DNA of 64,000 nt from Loripinus fragilis (GCA_964019695.1 OZ026517.1:78471252-78535251); one strand, 5' to 3'; counted from the stretch's first letter, positions 47,221 to 58,839 are shown. Notes: a model not told the origin generated them from the letters alone. A program made the numbers and translations.

Positions 47221-48224
47221 ACCGTCATGGAGAATTTAGAAATACACCCTCTCATCTGAAATTCTGTTTTGCGCTCTGATATTTGGTCAGTAGCCACAAT
47301 GCAAGCGTTTTAAAGTGCATGCCAAGCTAATGATGCCAATAATAGCGCTTTATTAATGAGTATTATAACAAAAAATATGGCATTTCATTGGGTTTTAGCG
47401 ATTTCAAGTTCCGCGATTCTTGCTGCAAGTCACAATGAAGCCAAGTTATAGGAATAAAAACTAGGTTTGCCATGAGCAAGCAACAAAAACGCATACATTT
47501 GTATCGGCTCCTTTCTAAAAAATATTAACCTATTTATGCCGAAAAGGAACGCACACTCCCAAATATATTATGTTGAAGGACATGAAGTAAGACGTCGTTA
47601 ATAAGGGTTGCAGGCCACACTTTGAAAACAATTCCGGATACTGAATATTTCTTTGATCATATCAAACAGTGCAGAGCCTGAATGGATCGAGTGTTCTTTT
47701 GCTTAGCAAAACAGTTAATGTTCGCTACCCTAGCTACAGTAGTATAACAGCAACACGTTCTGAATTATAAGGCTAGTCCCTGTATTTTTGCTCATTTTTA
47801 TAGCGCATTGACATGACGTAGAATTACTGGTTTATATTAGCAAATTTAGCAAATTTGTCGCCAAATTTTGATACAGCTATCTCTTAGAAAACAATGCATC
47901 TGAAAATATCGTTTGCTGAAGTCGTCTGCTTTATGTAAAAGACTAATGTCGTCATACAGCCAACCAGTGTGGACATAAAGAGAAGCAGTCTGATTCGGGT
48001 TCATAATGTTGGCTTCAAATACATTAAATGTACCAGCAGACGACACACAGCAGACGAGATAAAATAATGTATCACAATTTGAAATGCTAATCAACTGACT
48101 GTAGTGTACACGAACCATGGTGAATGTAAATTAATCAGTATCCAGTGCTTGGGTCTTTCAAGGCTCGTGCATTTTTAGTCTGACGAGCACAGGAAACGTG
48201 TATATATTTAAATTGCTCTAACGT

Positions 48225-48330
48225 GGTGGCCGAGTAGTACAAAATACGTTCTGGTAATCCAACAGCCTCACCCACAATGGTTCGAATCCAGGCGTTACCA
48301 ATGTTTTTTCTTTATATTTTTTTCTTTTTT
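48225..48330 (+). other. tRNA-like sequence with Pol III boxes
   Basis: GTGGTGGCCGAGTAGTAC resembles an A box, and GGTTCGAATCC at 48282-48292 is a perfect B box. T-runs start at 48303. A clean cloverleaf cannot be drawn (no clear anticodon stem), so this is more likely a tRNA-derived SINE or pseudogene than a working tRNA. Confidence 0.45.
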
Positions 48331-48612
48331 TTTTGTTATTTTCCCTGCCAATGTATTAGTATGCAAAATTTCATAAACATATATGGTGCGGTTCAAGAGT
48401 TATGAACATTTTCAGTAAAATACCTTGACCGGCCAAAATGATGCTCCGCAAAGCCTCGTCACCATTTTGCATACCAGTGGCTGGACAATGTTAAAATAAA
48501 TAAGTATGCAAAATTTGATCCAAATATATACCATGCGGTTCAAGAGTTATAAGCCGTCTGAAATGATGCTCAGCAAACCATAACCCATCAAAAAGCACAT
48601 AGTGATTATAGT

Positions 48613-48790
48613 ACAGACCCAAGGGTCGTGCAATATTGTACATACCCGAGGGTCGTGCAATTTTAATCTGACGAGCAAACCAAGGGTCGTGCAATATAGT
48701 GCACAACCAAGGACGGATGGACGGACGGACTCACATAATGATTATAGTATTTACCCAAGGGTCAAGCAATATTTGTCATGCTTTTTGCGG
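48613..48790 (+). repeat. short degenerate repeat, CCAAGGGTCGTGCAAT
   Basis: Four or five copies of ACCCAAGGGTCGTGCAATAT, irregularly spaced, with a GGACGGATGGACGGACGGAC run between them. Confidence 0.65.
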
Positions 48791-48965
48791 TTTGCGGTAA
48801 ATGCAGGTCAAATGCATTTTACACAGCATGATTGAAGATTTGATTAATTCTTCAAGATTTATGACTTCTATTTATCATCCACCTTGTAATCGAAATGAAG
48901 AAGTGATATCAAAGTGATACAACCAGCCTAAAAATACAACCGCTTCTGTGATGCATATGTAAATC

Positions 48966-49060
48966 ATTTCAATGTTGGAGGTCAGTTGTAAAGAGATCAA
49001 ATCACTCGCGCGCAGCGCGAGTGATTTATCTTCGTACAACTGACCGACAAACAGTGAATT
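48966..49060. repeat. hairpin element around GCGCGCAGCGCG
   Basis: GGTCAGTTGTAAAGAGATCA/AATCACTCGCGC is mirrored by GCGCGAGTGATTTATC...ACAACTGACC. A related GAGTGATTTATC half lies at ~28792. Confidence 0.65.
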
Positions 49061-50464
49061 ATTACTCAACAATTCACGCACTGGAGCTGATCTATTTCTT
49101 AAGTAAGTGAGTATGATCAGGAAATATCACAAGTATAACATAGGACAGTAACTGCTATATTATGCAAAGGAGAGTTATGGACGTTACACCGTCTAACGCC
49201 ATGAATGACGTCATTTTCCAGTGACGTCAGCTATCACACACTTTAGCAGTGAATTATTGCCCGATATATCACAGTTTGTTACCGTTACCTCTATATGTGT
49301 TAGAATATTTTTTTTATTTGTTAGTCCGGGGCATTTTCGATGAGAGGAGAGGCATCCTACTACCACTAGTTTCGCTGTCGGCACAATGATGGACCATTTT
49401 AAATGCTGGCTTGGTAGCTTTGTGATTTTTCAGGGGGAGGGGGTCCAGATCCCCTGCCCCCTCTGAATCCGCGCATGCAGTGTACACCATGAGCCAGAGG
49501 GAGTCAAATCTATTTTGACTCCAACGTAAGTTCTATTTTTGCGGCGCCTTTATTGTGTATCTATTGTCTGATGCTTGATGTCTTAATTGACAGGAACATA
49601 TTCATTTACAGGACGCAGTCTGATTAAATACAAACAAAGTAGGACAGTCCGTGTACTGTGTCAGTTTCATATTTATCAATATCCTTGCTACATGTAGTGA
49701 CGACTTTTGTCGTCTGCTGATAACCGTTGCAAGCAGCTTGGACCAGGAACAGGACCGACAGAACGTCGGTCTTGATCCGGATCCAAACTTTAAAATTCTG
49801 ATAAGAACTTTTTGATAAGAAATAATTTTGAAAAAAGTCAACACACAAAAACAAAACCATAAAAATTACCCACCATGCAAAGAGTTAAATGGATTGACGC
49901 CGTTTCATCGAAGCCATATTACTAGTAGTTGCCGCATTTTCAGGCCCTTTGGATAGTTACAGTCTCTAGTGTTTGTTGTCATCTAATGACTTTTTGTCAA
50001 ATTCAAATTTTCAAAAATAAACTTATTGGCCGGTCTAAAAAATTGGGAGGACCCTAGAGCATTGATTCTTTGAGTTTTTCTTGTCTGTATGCGTTTGTCA
50101 CCTGACACATAGGGATCATGTAACTGGCATCGTCGTCACCACCCACTTTTTCTTTGCGCCAAATAACTTTTAAAAAGGATGAACCGATTTCATCCAACTT
50201 TTGAAGAAAGTTAAATCATCATAAAATGCAGGTCAAAAACTAAGTGAGTATGATCAGGAAATACCTAAATCACACACTGCAGACCAACCCACGGCAAAGT
50301 GAGGAAGGGATCAGCGTATCGTTTCAACATCTTAATTTAGAGGCAAATCGTTTCAACACCGTTTAAGTAAGTTTTCCCACAGAGTTATACATGCAAACTC
50401 ATCAAATTATTCCTCGTCATATAGTTTAATATGTAAGCCCTTTACTTTGGGAAATTCAGTTATT

Positions 50465-50974
50465 TTAAACTTACCATATCAGAGAGTAGTGAACTCATTT
50501 AAACTTACCATATCAGAGAGTAGTGAACTCATTTAAACTTACCATATCAGAGAGTAGTGAACGCATTTAAACTTACCATATCAGAGAGTAGTGAACGCAT
50601 TTAAACTTACCATATCAGAGAGTAGTGAACGCATTTAAACTTACCATATCGGAGAGTAGTGAACTCATTTAAACTTACCATGTCAGAGAGTAGTGAACTC
50701 ATTTAAACTTACCATATCAGAGAGTAGTGAACGCATTTAAACTTACCATATCAGAGAGTAGTGAACTCATATAAACTTACCATGTCAGAGAGTAGTGAAC
50801 TCATTTAAACTTACCATATCAGAGAGTAGTGAACGCATTTAAACTTACCATATCAGAGAGTAGTGAACTCATTTAAACTACCCATATCAGAGAGTAGTGA
50901 ACTCATTTAAACTACCCATATCAGAGAGTAGTGAACTCATTTAAACTTACCATATCAGAGAGTAGTGAACTCAT
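50465..50974 (-). repeat. 15 x 34-bp tandem array of an exon/intron boundary
   Basis: Exactly 510 bp, 15 units of 34. On the minus strand each unit is ATGAGTTCACTACTCTCTGA + TATG | GTAAGTTTAA: the last 24 bases of gene 2's exon plus the first 10 of its intron. The first unit (50974-50941) is the real exon end. Thirteen units keep GTAAGTTT; two (donors near 50882 and 50916) read GGTAGTTT, and others vary at GAGTTC/GCGTTC or GATATG/GACATG. Using any donor but the first adds n x 34 nt, shifts the frame and, even in the first added unit, reads into TGA after VSLNEFTTL. The array therefore offers many competing 5' splice sites, or many U1 binding sites. Confidence 0.9.
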
Positions 50975-51183
50975 TTTTTCCAGCAGCCGTTGCCGGACGG
51001 AGTCGTCGTCGGATTCGGGATAAATGTTATCAGACTCTAATAAATCTGCTTGCTCGGGATAACTTGATATAACTTCTGTCACAGGCAAACGGTTTTTCAA
51101 TAATAATTGTCCCAGTATAAACTGTTTGTTTCTTTGAAGATTTTCTAAATTGTCAGTTGAAGGGCTGGATCTTTTACCATTTC
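50951..51183 (-). CDS. gene 2, middle exon of a secreted-peptide precursor
   Basis: Minus strand, 233 nt: acceptor TTCTTTTTTTTCAG|GA, donor GATATG|GTAAGTTT. Two bases finish a codon, then 77 codons are open: NGKRSSPSTDNLENLQRNKQ ... SDDDSVRQRLLEKMSSLLSDM in outline. The opening NGKR, joined to ...CYGG from the upstream exon, makes G-K-R: an amidation glycine plus a dibasic cleavage site. The rest is a hydrophilic spacer with an acidic SDDD patch and a leucine-rich end (RQRLLEKMSSLLSDM). The other two frames have early stops. The 3' border is the first unit of the 34-bp donor array. Confidence 0.8.
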
Positions 51184-51202
51184 CTGAAAAAAAAGAATAT
51201 TA

Positions 51203-51414
51203 GAGCCGTGACATGTGATTTCCAACAATGTGGCATAATGACAAGTGTAGACTCAGACGAGCCTGTGTTGCCTCCTTTTCAGCTCATGAACTCCAAATGC
51301 TATTCGGTCAGTAGCTTAACACTCACAGAATATTCACAGAGTATGCGCAGGCTGGTCTGAGCCTTTGCTGGTCGCACATACCACATTGTTTGAAATATCA
51401 TGTCATGGTTCATT
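51203..51414 (-). mobile_element. MITE, TTTCCAACAATGTGG family, inverted copy
   Basis: GAGCCGTGACATGTGATTTC at one end and CATTGTTTGAAATATCATGT at the other. The interior (GTCAGTAGCTTAACACTCAC, GCGCAGGCTGGTCTGAGCC) is the reverse complement of the copies at 5829 and 31418. It lies 20 bp into the intron upstream of gene 2's middle exon, right beside the acceptor. Confidence 0.7.
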
Positions 51415-52118
51415 TCTTTTTTAACGTACTCGGTCGTCGCAAGCTACATGGGCCTAACCCTTTTCCTTCATGAATATTCATGATAGGCTCCGCCCACTAT
51501 GAATAATTATATAAATAAACTTTCATTTTTGTACATAAAACAAAGAAATTACTTGTCAGGTTCATTTGTGTAGGATCAGATATCTCATAGTTCCATGAGC
51601 ATACAGAGTCATATTTCCATAAGCATACAGAGTTGACCCTGAACAGACGTCTCTATAAGGTAAAGGGTTTAGCGAACAATAATATATACATGGTCTGTCG
51701 AATTTTACCCAGTACATGTTATAGGTGTATTCTAGAATACATACTAATCAATTCGCAATTCTGTCACGCTTTAATGAATACGTGTTAAAAACCCATTCTG
51801 TGCATTGCATGCAGTTAGGTGTACAGGACGTTATATATATGAAATTCCGAATTTGCGTTGGAAGTGTGGGTCACTATAGATCAGTAAAAGGGATTTTGGT
51901 ACTTATCGCACATGCACACATGTTTCTTTGAAACGCGCATGCTGACTATTTCAGTAAGGCTAAAGGTCTAAGTTAGACCTGGGTCATCATCTTCACCACT
52001 TTGCGTATGCTTATATTTCTTATTGTTTGAATTGTCATTCGCATATCTGCATCTACATATATCTATCGTCACCAGGATACGTACATGTACTGATGCATGC
52101 ACGACACCTTTTAGGCAT

Positions 52119-52337
52119 GCTAGCGATTATGCGATGGCTTATCTCCCGTGGAATCCGTCGCCATTCCTCATAGAATGCCCAACCAAGCTACAGCGAATCC
52201 CCAGTTATGTCGCCAGTTAACCTCAGTCGGGAGCTTAGGTCACCAGTTATGCACAGACCCCAGCGTTGCAACAATGCAACAGCTTAGTTGGGCATTGCAG
52301 GACACCAAGGTAGATAATCCGTCGCATAATCACTAGC
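52119..52337. mobile_element. TIR element, GCTAGCGATTATGCGA ends
   Basis: GCTAGCGATTATGCGATGGC/TTATCT at the left and AGATAATCCGTCGCATAATC / ACTAGC at the right are inverted. About 219 bp. Inner AACCAAGCTACAGCG / CTTAGTTGGGCATT segments also pair partly. Confidence 0.7.
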
Positions 52338-52578
52338 AAGCCAGAAACCAATTCTCGCAGGACATAGACCAAACACTGATTACCTTTTCGCATAAACATC
52401 CATTATGCTATTAAAGATTCGCTTCTTTCCACTACCCTACGTAGTATAATTTCATGTACTATAACTCAGCTGTGTTCCCTTAGCACCTTGTACAGTTGGT
52501 ATTCAGTTATTGTGCATGCTGGTTTATAACACAGACAAGGTTTCTGTCGTCACAGTTACTTCATGTCCGTTTGATGTC

Positions 52579-52792
52579 TTAACTCTTTGCATGCTATTTT
52601 TCAACTTTTAATGTCGTCTGCCGTCTTTAAATTTTCAAAACATTCTTTCGAGAACACTAATTGGTTTGGATCAAGATCAGGACCGACGTACAGTCGGTCG
52701 TGATCTGGGTTAAAACGGATTTCAAAGATGATCAGCAGACGACAAAAGTCGCCGCTAGCAAGGCAGGAGATAATGCCCGTTTGATGTGTTAA
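52579..52792. mobile_element. TTAA-type MITE, diverged
   Basis: TTAACTCTTTGCATGC at the left is matched by GCTAGCAAGGCAGGAGATAA at about 52752-52771. The centre is the CAGGACCGACGTACAGTCGG palindrome. Beyond it, CCCGTTTGATGTGTTAA repeats the left flank CCGTTTGATGTCTTAA, so either a longer flank was duplicated or the element boundary is more complex. Confidence 0.6.
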
Positions 52793-53093
52793 GCAGCATA
52801 TGTCATCTGATGATAACGGCTCTACATCATTACTTTGTTCATCTGTTAACCCATACAAGAGAGACTTTGCCCAGCATCCCGAAAATGGGACATTAGAAAA
52901 TATTGAAGACCCAGATGAGTTGCCACAGATCGCAGTTCCATCAGGGTCTACACAGTTCTTTATTCTGTTTCATCACAGTAAGGTAATTTAATTTGGTCCG
53001 ATCGTTACATTACATATGTTAGAATGCATCCATTAGAGCTAAAAAGTAGCTGATTCATTGTTTAATGTTTCTCCTTATGTTGTAATACAGTTG

Positions 53094-53935
53094 ATTCTTA
53101 TGTTGTATTAACATATGACATAGCGTCTTGGAGGGAAATAACGCCATGCATCAAAACCGATATACCACTAATGACGTCCATAACGTTGCATAAAAGACGG
53201 CAAAATCTTAACGTTTTCACGCCAAAAATGCGATTCTTATTAAGTATATCTAATGTCATGGAATAAGTGGAATCTAACATTCGTGCTCCTGTATTTTTGA
53301 ATTTATTAAACCCGTTGCGAAAACGAGATAAAATGCTCGACAAGCCTCGCATTTTATCTCTTTTCCTCAACTCGTCTATTAAATTAAATAAAACATGAGG
53401 ACTCATGTAAGATCCTCTTTATACAGTATTATAGGTATCAATCTTGGTTCCAACCATCGAACTGTAAGTATCTTCAGTTGTTATTGTTCTGATTCTCTTC
53501 CTCGTGGTGCCATAGCTTGCTCTGTGGTCTGTGATTGTGGCATTTCCAGTCTTTTACTCTTTTGCTTTTTAATTTCTGAATTTACATTATATAGAGGATC
53601 TCACATGAGTGCTCATGTTTTATTGAATTTATTAAACGAGTTGAGGAAAAACGATAAAATGCTAGGCTTGCCGGGCATTTTATCGCTTTTTAGCAACCAG
53701 TTTAATAAAATTCAACAATACAGGAGCACGGATATTCTATTTATCACATGACATTAAAATTACTCAGTTGAAAATCGCATTTTAGGCTTGAAAACGTCAA
53801 GATTTTGCCATCTTTTACACAACGCTATAATGGACGTCATTAAGCTACGTTACTAAATCTGTAAACCACTTGTGGTTTATCGATTTTATTGCATGGCATT
53901 ATTTAACTCCCAGACGCGACGTCATGCGATAAATT
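53094..53935. mobile_element. ~840-bp foldback element with nested hairpins
   Basis: The arm 53094-53420 is mirrored by 53580-53935: TAATGACGTCCATAACGTTG with TATAATGGACGTCATTAAGC, and TCTTAACGTTTTCACGCC with GCTTGAAAACGTCAAGAT. Each arm has its own small hairpin (GATAAAATGC...GCATTTTATC). The ~160-bp spacer contains a reversed piece of family A (CCTCGTGGTGCCATAGCTTG). Confidence 0.75.
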
Positions 53936-54154
53936 AGATTTTCTTCTGACGTGGCCTACATGTTAGAGTTTTGTAGACTTGTGTGAAGATCAATGGAGAC
54001 AATGATAAATTTAAGCCTGAATGGCTGCGAGTTCAAACAACTTCAACAGGAAATGTGATCATCTTTGAATGAAAAATGATTCCCATTCACGGTGAGTACC
54101 CTTGATTAGCAATTTCATTACAGTGTACTCGCTCTATTCACATAATCAATTTGC

Positions 54155-55112
54155 TGCTATGAAAAGTATCGTTCCAGTGAAGTAGTCAATGGTCAGAATA
54201 GTAACCATTTTCCCGCCACTTTTGTAGTCTGCTCACTGGTCTGATTTTGTTCTAACAATGGAGTCAAAACTAAACTTGAAACCATCTGAGCACTTGATGT
54301 GCACCACTGATTTGCTATTATTCTTTAGCAGTGTTGTGCACCTCCAGCGCTGGTCAGGTGCACTTAGGTGTACACTTTAGCTTGGTCTTTACAGTAGGTA
54401 GCCAATACTGCAAACAATATGGACCCAGATCAGACTGCTCCCAACATGGGAGCAGTCTGATCCGGGATCATATTGTTTGCTTCCATGAATAATGAAAAAA
54501 TCTAGTCTGAAGTTCACCTGAATCTATACAACAGACATTAAAAGCAGACATTTTCAGGACAAAATACTGGCGTGTTAAGGGTTAACATCTTTCAACATGA
54601 TAGAGAAATCTATTTGGATAGTTTGTTCGCATCAGTAAGACAGAGCACGGTGGCAATTGTAGTAAAATGGCCTATTGATCACAATCTTAAACAATAACTT
54701 GCCGATCGACATGAGAGTCAGCATTCTATCATCATTTAACGTGTGTCTAGGCATGACAGTAAAGAAACCAGCACATGAGATTTTAGTACTTATCGCATAT
54801 GCGCAAAAACCTACAATAACCGTCCTTGGTGACGTATCCGACTGAGTACAACATATAAAGCAGAGCTAAGGGTATATCTTTTGGTTAGAGTCTTCATCTA
54901 GATCCCTGCTTTGTGTATGTGAGCAGCAAAAGTTTGCACATTTGGGCAGGCTGGCCTGAGCCCGCGTTGCTCGACAAAGCGTTTATTACCGAAATTGGGA
55001 TCGTATGTACTGTGATGCGTGCTGGCTCAAAATGTTTTTGTTTTTCCGGCGCCAATTCTGACCATTGACTCTTTCATTGGAACGATACTTTTCATAGAAG
55101 CAACTTGTATCT
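54155..55112. mobile_element. ~960-bp TIR element with nested TTAA-type MITE
   Basis: GCTGCTATGAAAAGTATCGT/TCCAGTGAAG...GGTCAGAAT is mirrored by ATTCTGACCATTGACTCTTT...ATACTTTTCATAGAAGC. A TTAA-family MITE (GGACCCAGATCAGACTGCTC palindrome, ending AAGGG + TTAA at 54585) has inserted inside. Confidence 0.65.
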
Positions 55113-55115
55113 CTT

Positions 55116-55679
55116 CTAAAATATAGGATAAGTATGATTCTTTCCTGAAAAAAACAAACTTTTATGCTCTTATCCCATTTGATGCCACATTCGTCCTAGA
55201 AGAACATCTTCTAGAAAGATAGAAAGGGTTCCAATTGCTTCTCGAGGGCGTCCGTACAGTATAAGGAAACCTATAGCCCCTTGTGGTTTTTATGTGGGGT
55301 GGGGGACGCCCCTCCCCGGATCTTCTCATGACATGTAAACAATTATTTCCCTAGCCTTGCCATTCTCATCGTAAGAGATGTCTATCTCCTCAATATACCG
55401 AACCAAAATAACAACTACTGAATAATATTGCATTTAATAATCGTGGTGCTTATTCTCTAGTGAACGTTATGGACATGACGCTGAATTCGACTTTAATGGG
55501 CCATAAATCTGATATTATTTACATACTGGGGCATCGATATTGCATATGAAAGCAGAAGGAACGATCTATTGAAATGTTAAAACCACGTACTACGCATCCG
55601 CGCGTTTAATTTCTATAGGCACATTTTCTAACTGAGATAGAATGGAAGAGTTTTCGATTCTCTGACATTGAAAGTGGCC
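55116..55679. other. no gene recognised
   Basis: Only a GGGTGGGGGACGCCCCTCCC GC-rich patch near 55300. No exon signals. Confidence 0.35.
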
Positions 55680-55915
55680 CCTGAGGTGAGAAAATCTCAC
55701 TATGATGCCTGTAAACAACGAAGACCAATCTGCGCATCCGCGTAGTATGACAAGTTCCCTTGTTTTTATTACTCTCTTGGCAGTATCATACATGTGGCTT
55801 ATAGCTTGCTTCGCGCTGGTTTAAATATTTTAGTTAGTCTCTGAAGCTGAGCAAACTGGTTTGAGTCTTACTTGGTCGGGAGCCCCGAGGACAGGTTTTC
55901 TCGCTTTGAGGCGCA
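55680..55915. mobile_element. TIR element with GCGAGAAAACCTG end, diverged copy
   Basis: The right end CCCCGAGGACAGGTTTTCTC/GC and the inner AGTTAGTCTCTGAAGCTGAG match 56345-56572. The left end is eroded (GAGGTGAGAAAATCTCAC). Confidence 0.6.
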
Positions 55916-56344
55916 TATGAGTGTGAATAGTTTATAATCAAACAAAGAAATTTATCTACATGAAATATATGTTATTTGTCGTCTGTTTAGGCCATGTGCA
56001 ACTCTCACTGTGGATATATGAGTTTATTGTGGCCATAACCATCAAGAAATTCAACATGTTGTGCATACTCAAAACGCCTATACTGATGCACATGGTCACC
56101 TAAACCTTGTCTGAATATCCGGCCATTTCACAAGAGCTGGTACATTACATTAAACTGAAAGTATCATTAAACTCAGAAGCAGATTTTATTGAAATACTTA
56201 TTTTCGAGAATTTTAAAAGTCGTTATTTAAAGCTGGCTGGCAGTTTTATATCAAACTGAATTTTGTCATCGCTCAGCGCCAATCTTTCATTTTCTGTGAT
56301 AAATAGTTTGAACTGAAGTTAAAAATATATTGCAGTAGATATAG

Positions 56345-56572
56345 GCCACGCCGCGAGAAAACCTGTCTTCGGTGGTTTGCGAACAACAAAGGCGCAGACC
56401 AGCCTGCGCATACGCGCAGCCTGATCAGCGCCTTTGTTATTAGTATCATATCCAGGCTTGCTACAAGCGAAATTTCAATTTTCCAGCTAGTCTCTGTAGC
56501 TGAACAAGCTGGTTTGACTTTTGCTATGTTGGAAACCCCGAAAACAGACTTTCTCGCGTCGCGGTCCATATT
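56345..56572. mobile_element. TIR element, GCGAGAAAACCTGTCTTCGG ends
   Basis: CCACGCCGCGAGAAAACCTG at the left, and the reverse complement of CCGAAAACAGACTTTCTCGC / GTCGCGG at the right. The centre CAGACCAGCCTGCGCATACG / CGCAGCCTGATCAGCG is the same palindromic core as in the TTTCCAACAATGTGG MITEs, although the ends differ. The 98-codon minus frame here is a frame of the repeat. Confidence 0.75.
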
Positions 56573-56862
56573 TTCTCAGAAGTGGCTGTCTTTGATGACA
56601 GATCAGGAACTTTAATGGCTAACAATTATCAACTGATTTCTTAATTATTGTCACGGCAATAGCACAAAATTTGTGCCAATATTTAATATTGTTTCATTTT
56701 GGTGATTTGAAATAAGAATTATAATGGCTCGTGATACTGGAAAGACAAGCGTAAACACTGGTTTAGCTTATTTTATAAAATGTAGGCTCAAAAACAATCT
56801 TATACTTATGCATTATCAGAGCAAGTCCTTTTGAAGTACAAACAAATTATTTTCACTCTTAA

Positions 56863-57087
56863 CCCATTTATGCCGTATGTATTTTCCCACTCTTATCAAT
56901 TGAACGAGTCCATTTCCAATTTTAGGATTGTTGGTGGTATTTTTTATTTTTATTTTTTATTCAAATTTTAAAAGCAGCTTTTGTTGTCAAACAGGGGAGA
57001 ACCTGATCAGATGCCGCATTTGCGGCGTCTGATCTGGTTTTGCACTGTTTGCCGATGTCCCACAAAAGGATGCTAGGCTTATATGGG
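56863..57087. mobile_element. TTAA-flanked MITE (piggyBac-type)
   Basis: TTAA + CCCATTTATGCC at the left; GGCTTATATGGG + TTAA at the right; 225 bp. The centre GATCAGATGCCGCATTTGCG / GCGTCTGATC is palindromic. The interior differs from the 15458 copy, so it is a separate subfamily. Confidence 0.75.
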
Positions 57088-57942
57088 TTAAGAAACATGG
57101 AAGATGATATTTGCTCTCAGTCGAGACCAAAAGCTGTAAAAAATGTGTTAATTTTAAGTAGTTTTCTAAAGTTTAGATCTGTTATCAATGTTAGCCACTA
57201 GAATTCTGATCTATCATCAAAGACATCAACTTCAAAATCGATCTGTAAAAAGGGCAGTAGCTTATTATCAATCTGTAGTGTTTGAGGGAATCCAATGCCT
57301 TTAAAAAATCAAACGGCTAATTCAAATTTGGCATAAATGTTAGCACAAATCGATAGTTGGTGTATACGAACAGTGAAGGCTCTTCCGAGACTGTGCGGAT
57401 GTGCAGGCTCGCTCGAGCCTTAGCTGCTCCCCTATGTGATCAGTACAAAATTGCTTGCGCTGGCTCATTTACAGAAATAATAATCATTACATGTATCAAG
57501 GGGCACGTTAAGTCATACAACTTGTTACATGTATATTCAATATCTTAATAGTTCCATGCCATAGGGATTACAGCAAGGCCAACCATAACCCACTCCGTTC
57601 AACTAAAGAGACCGTTACGTTCATGCATTCAGATTATTAAAAAAATGATATATTAAGCGACAATTACAGCCATATGGAAAACATCAATCCAAGTGGATGA
57701 TAAGTATGGGTGTGTTTGCTTCCTCGGGTTTTCTCCAAACGTGGCATATATACTGAGTATAGTTTATGATGTCTGATAGATTTTGATGATACATATACCG
57801 TATATAAAAATATCTGATCGTATTCAGCAAATGTCACGGTGAGATTTTATGACACAGTAAATAAAAGTTACTATAATGACATTTACACTCGATAAAGATG
57901 AAATATCCTGAAATTTGATTCAATCGATCAAACCAGAATATA

Positions 57943-58839
57943 CTGAACAAAAGTGAAAAAGCTACAACTGAATTGTTTGATATCTATATACAAATTTATG
58001 CAAACCAAGAATGCAAATGAAAGTGTATCTTAATGTTCAAATACTGGATAACGCATAACAGTAATAGTTTTACGGATGTTGTCAAAAGAAAACACATGAA
58101 AGCCATTTAAATGTGACAGGGGTCCAATTTTTCAGGTTGCCAATTTGAACAGAAATCTCACCTAGTTTAGGCCTTCAGAAATCCGCTACCTACGAGATCC
58201 AACTGCACGAAATGGTAGTCGAGACATGTGACATTCAGAAATGTGAAGGAATTATCTCAAGTGTGTTTTGAATGTTTAGAAAAGCAATCTTAAAAAGCGG
58301 ATTTTCCACCAAATTTCCAAGTTTGAAATTTTAACACTGAAATCTGCATAGGAAAATCAATGTGTTGTTGCATCTTAGTATGAGGACATTACTAGTCGGG
58401 AAATGATAGAAACATAGTGCTGAGAAGTCTACCTGATTTGTCAAAAGAAAATCATCGAATATCGTGATAAATCGAAGATAACCAAACATTTAATATTCCC
58501 TATTTGTTTTTGTCAAAGGGAGACAATTTTCATTTTTTACAAATTTGATTTCTAGTGATTAATCAGTTGTCTTGTATTTTTATGCAACACAATTATGACC
58601 AATTATGATAAGCATACCAATTTTAATTTGCGCATTCGCTATAGCAAAATTTAGTGAATAAAGCTTTAAACACTTAAAGGGGCATAACTCAGAAATCAAA
58701 CGAGACAAAATGGCGGAGTTTCGACGAATCGTTTGCTGGATGTCTGGGAAACATTATTAAGCTTTAGTAAATACTTTTTGTCCAATACTTTCGCACAAAA
58801 TATAGATAATTGTAGTGTAGCGTTTTAACTTTTGTTCAG
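57943..58839. mobile_element. TA-flanked TIR element, CTGAACAAAAGT ends
   Basis: TATA + CTGAACAAAAGTGAAAAAGC and, at the right, ACTTTTGTTCAG + TATA. The pairing extends weakly (CTACAACTG.. and ..TTGTAGTGTAGCG). About 900 bp, no transposase frame. Ends and TA target suggest Tc1/mariner mobilisation. Confidence 0.65.

Larger units (their letters stand above)
46120..50950 (-). other. gene 2 last intron
   Basis: 4.8 kb on the minus strand, from GTAAGTTT (at the tandem donor array) to TTTTTCAG. Besides the listed repeats it contains a degenerate TTAA-type MITE near 47860-48060 and another near 49595-49880 (GTCGTCTGCTGATAACCGTT), and a piece of the GGATCCAGA MITE at 49425-49487. No other exon was recognised. 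Confidence 0.55.

Noticed and set aside
50465..50974. CRISPR-like array
   Set aside because: Units are directly adjacent with no unique spacers, and the DNA is eukaryotic; it is a tandem exon-border repeat.
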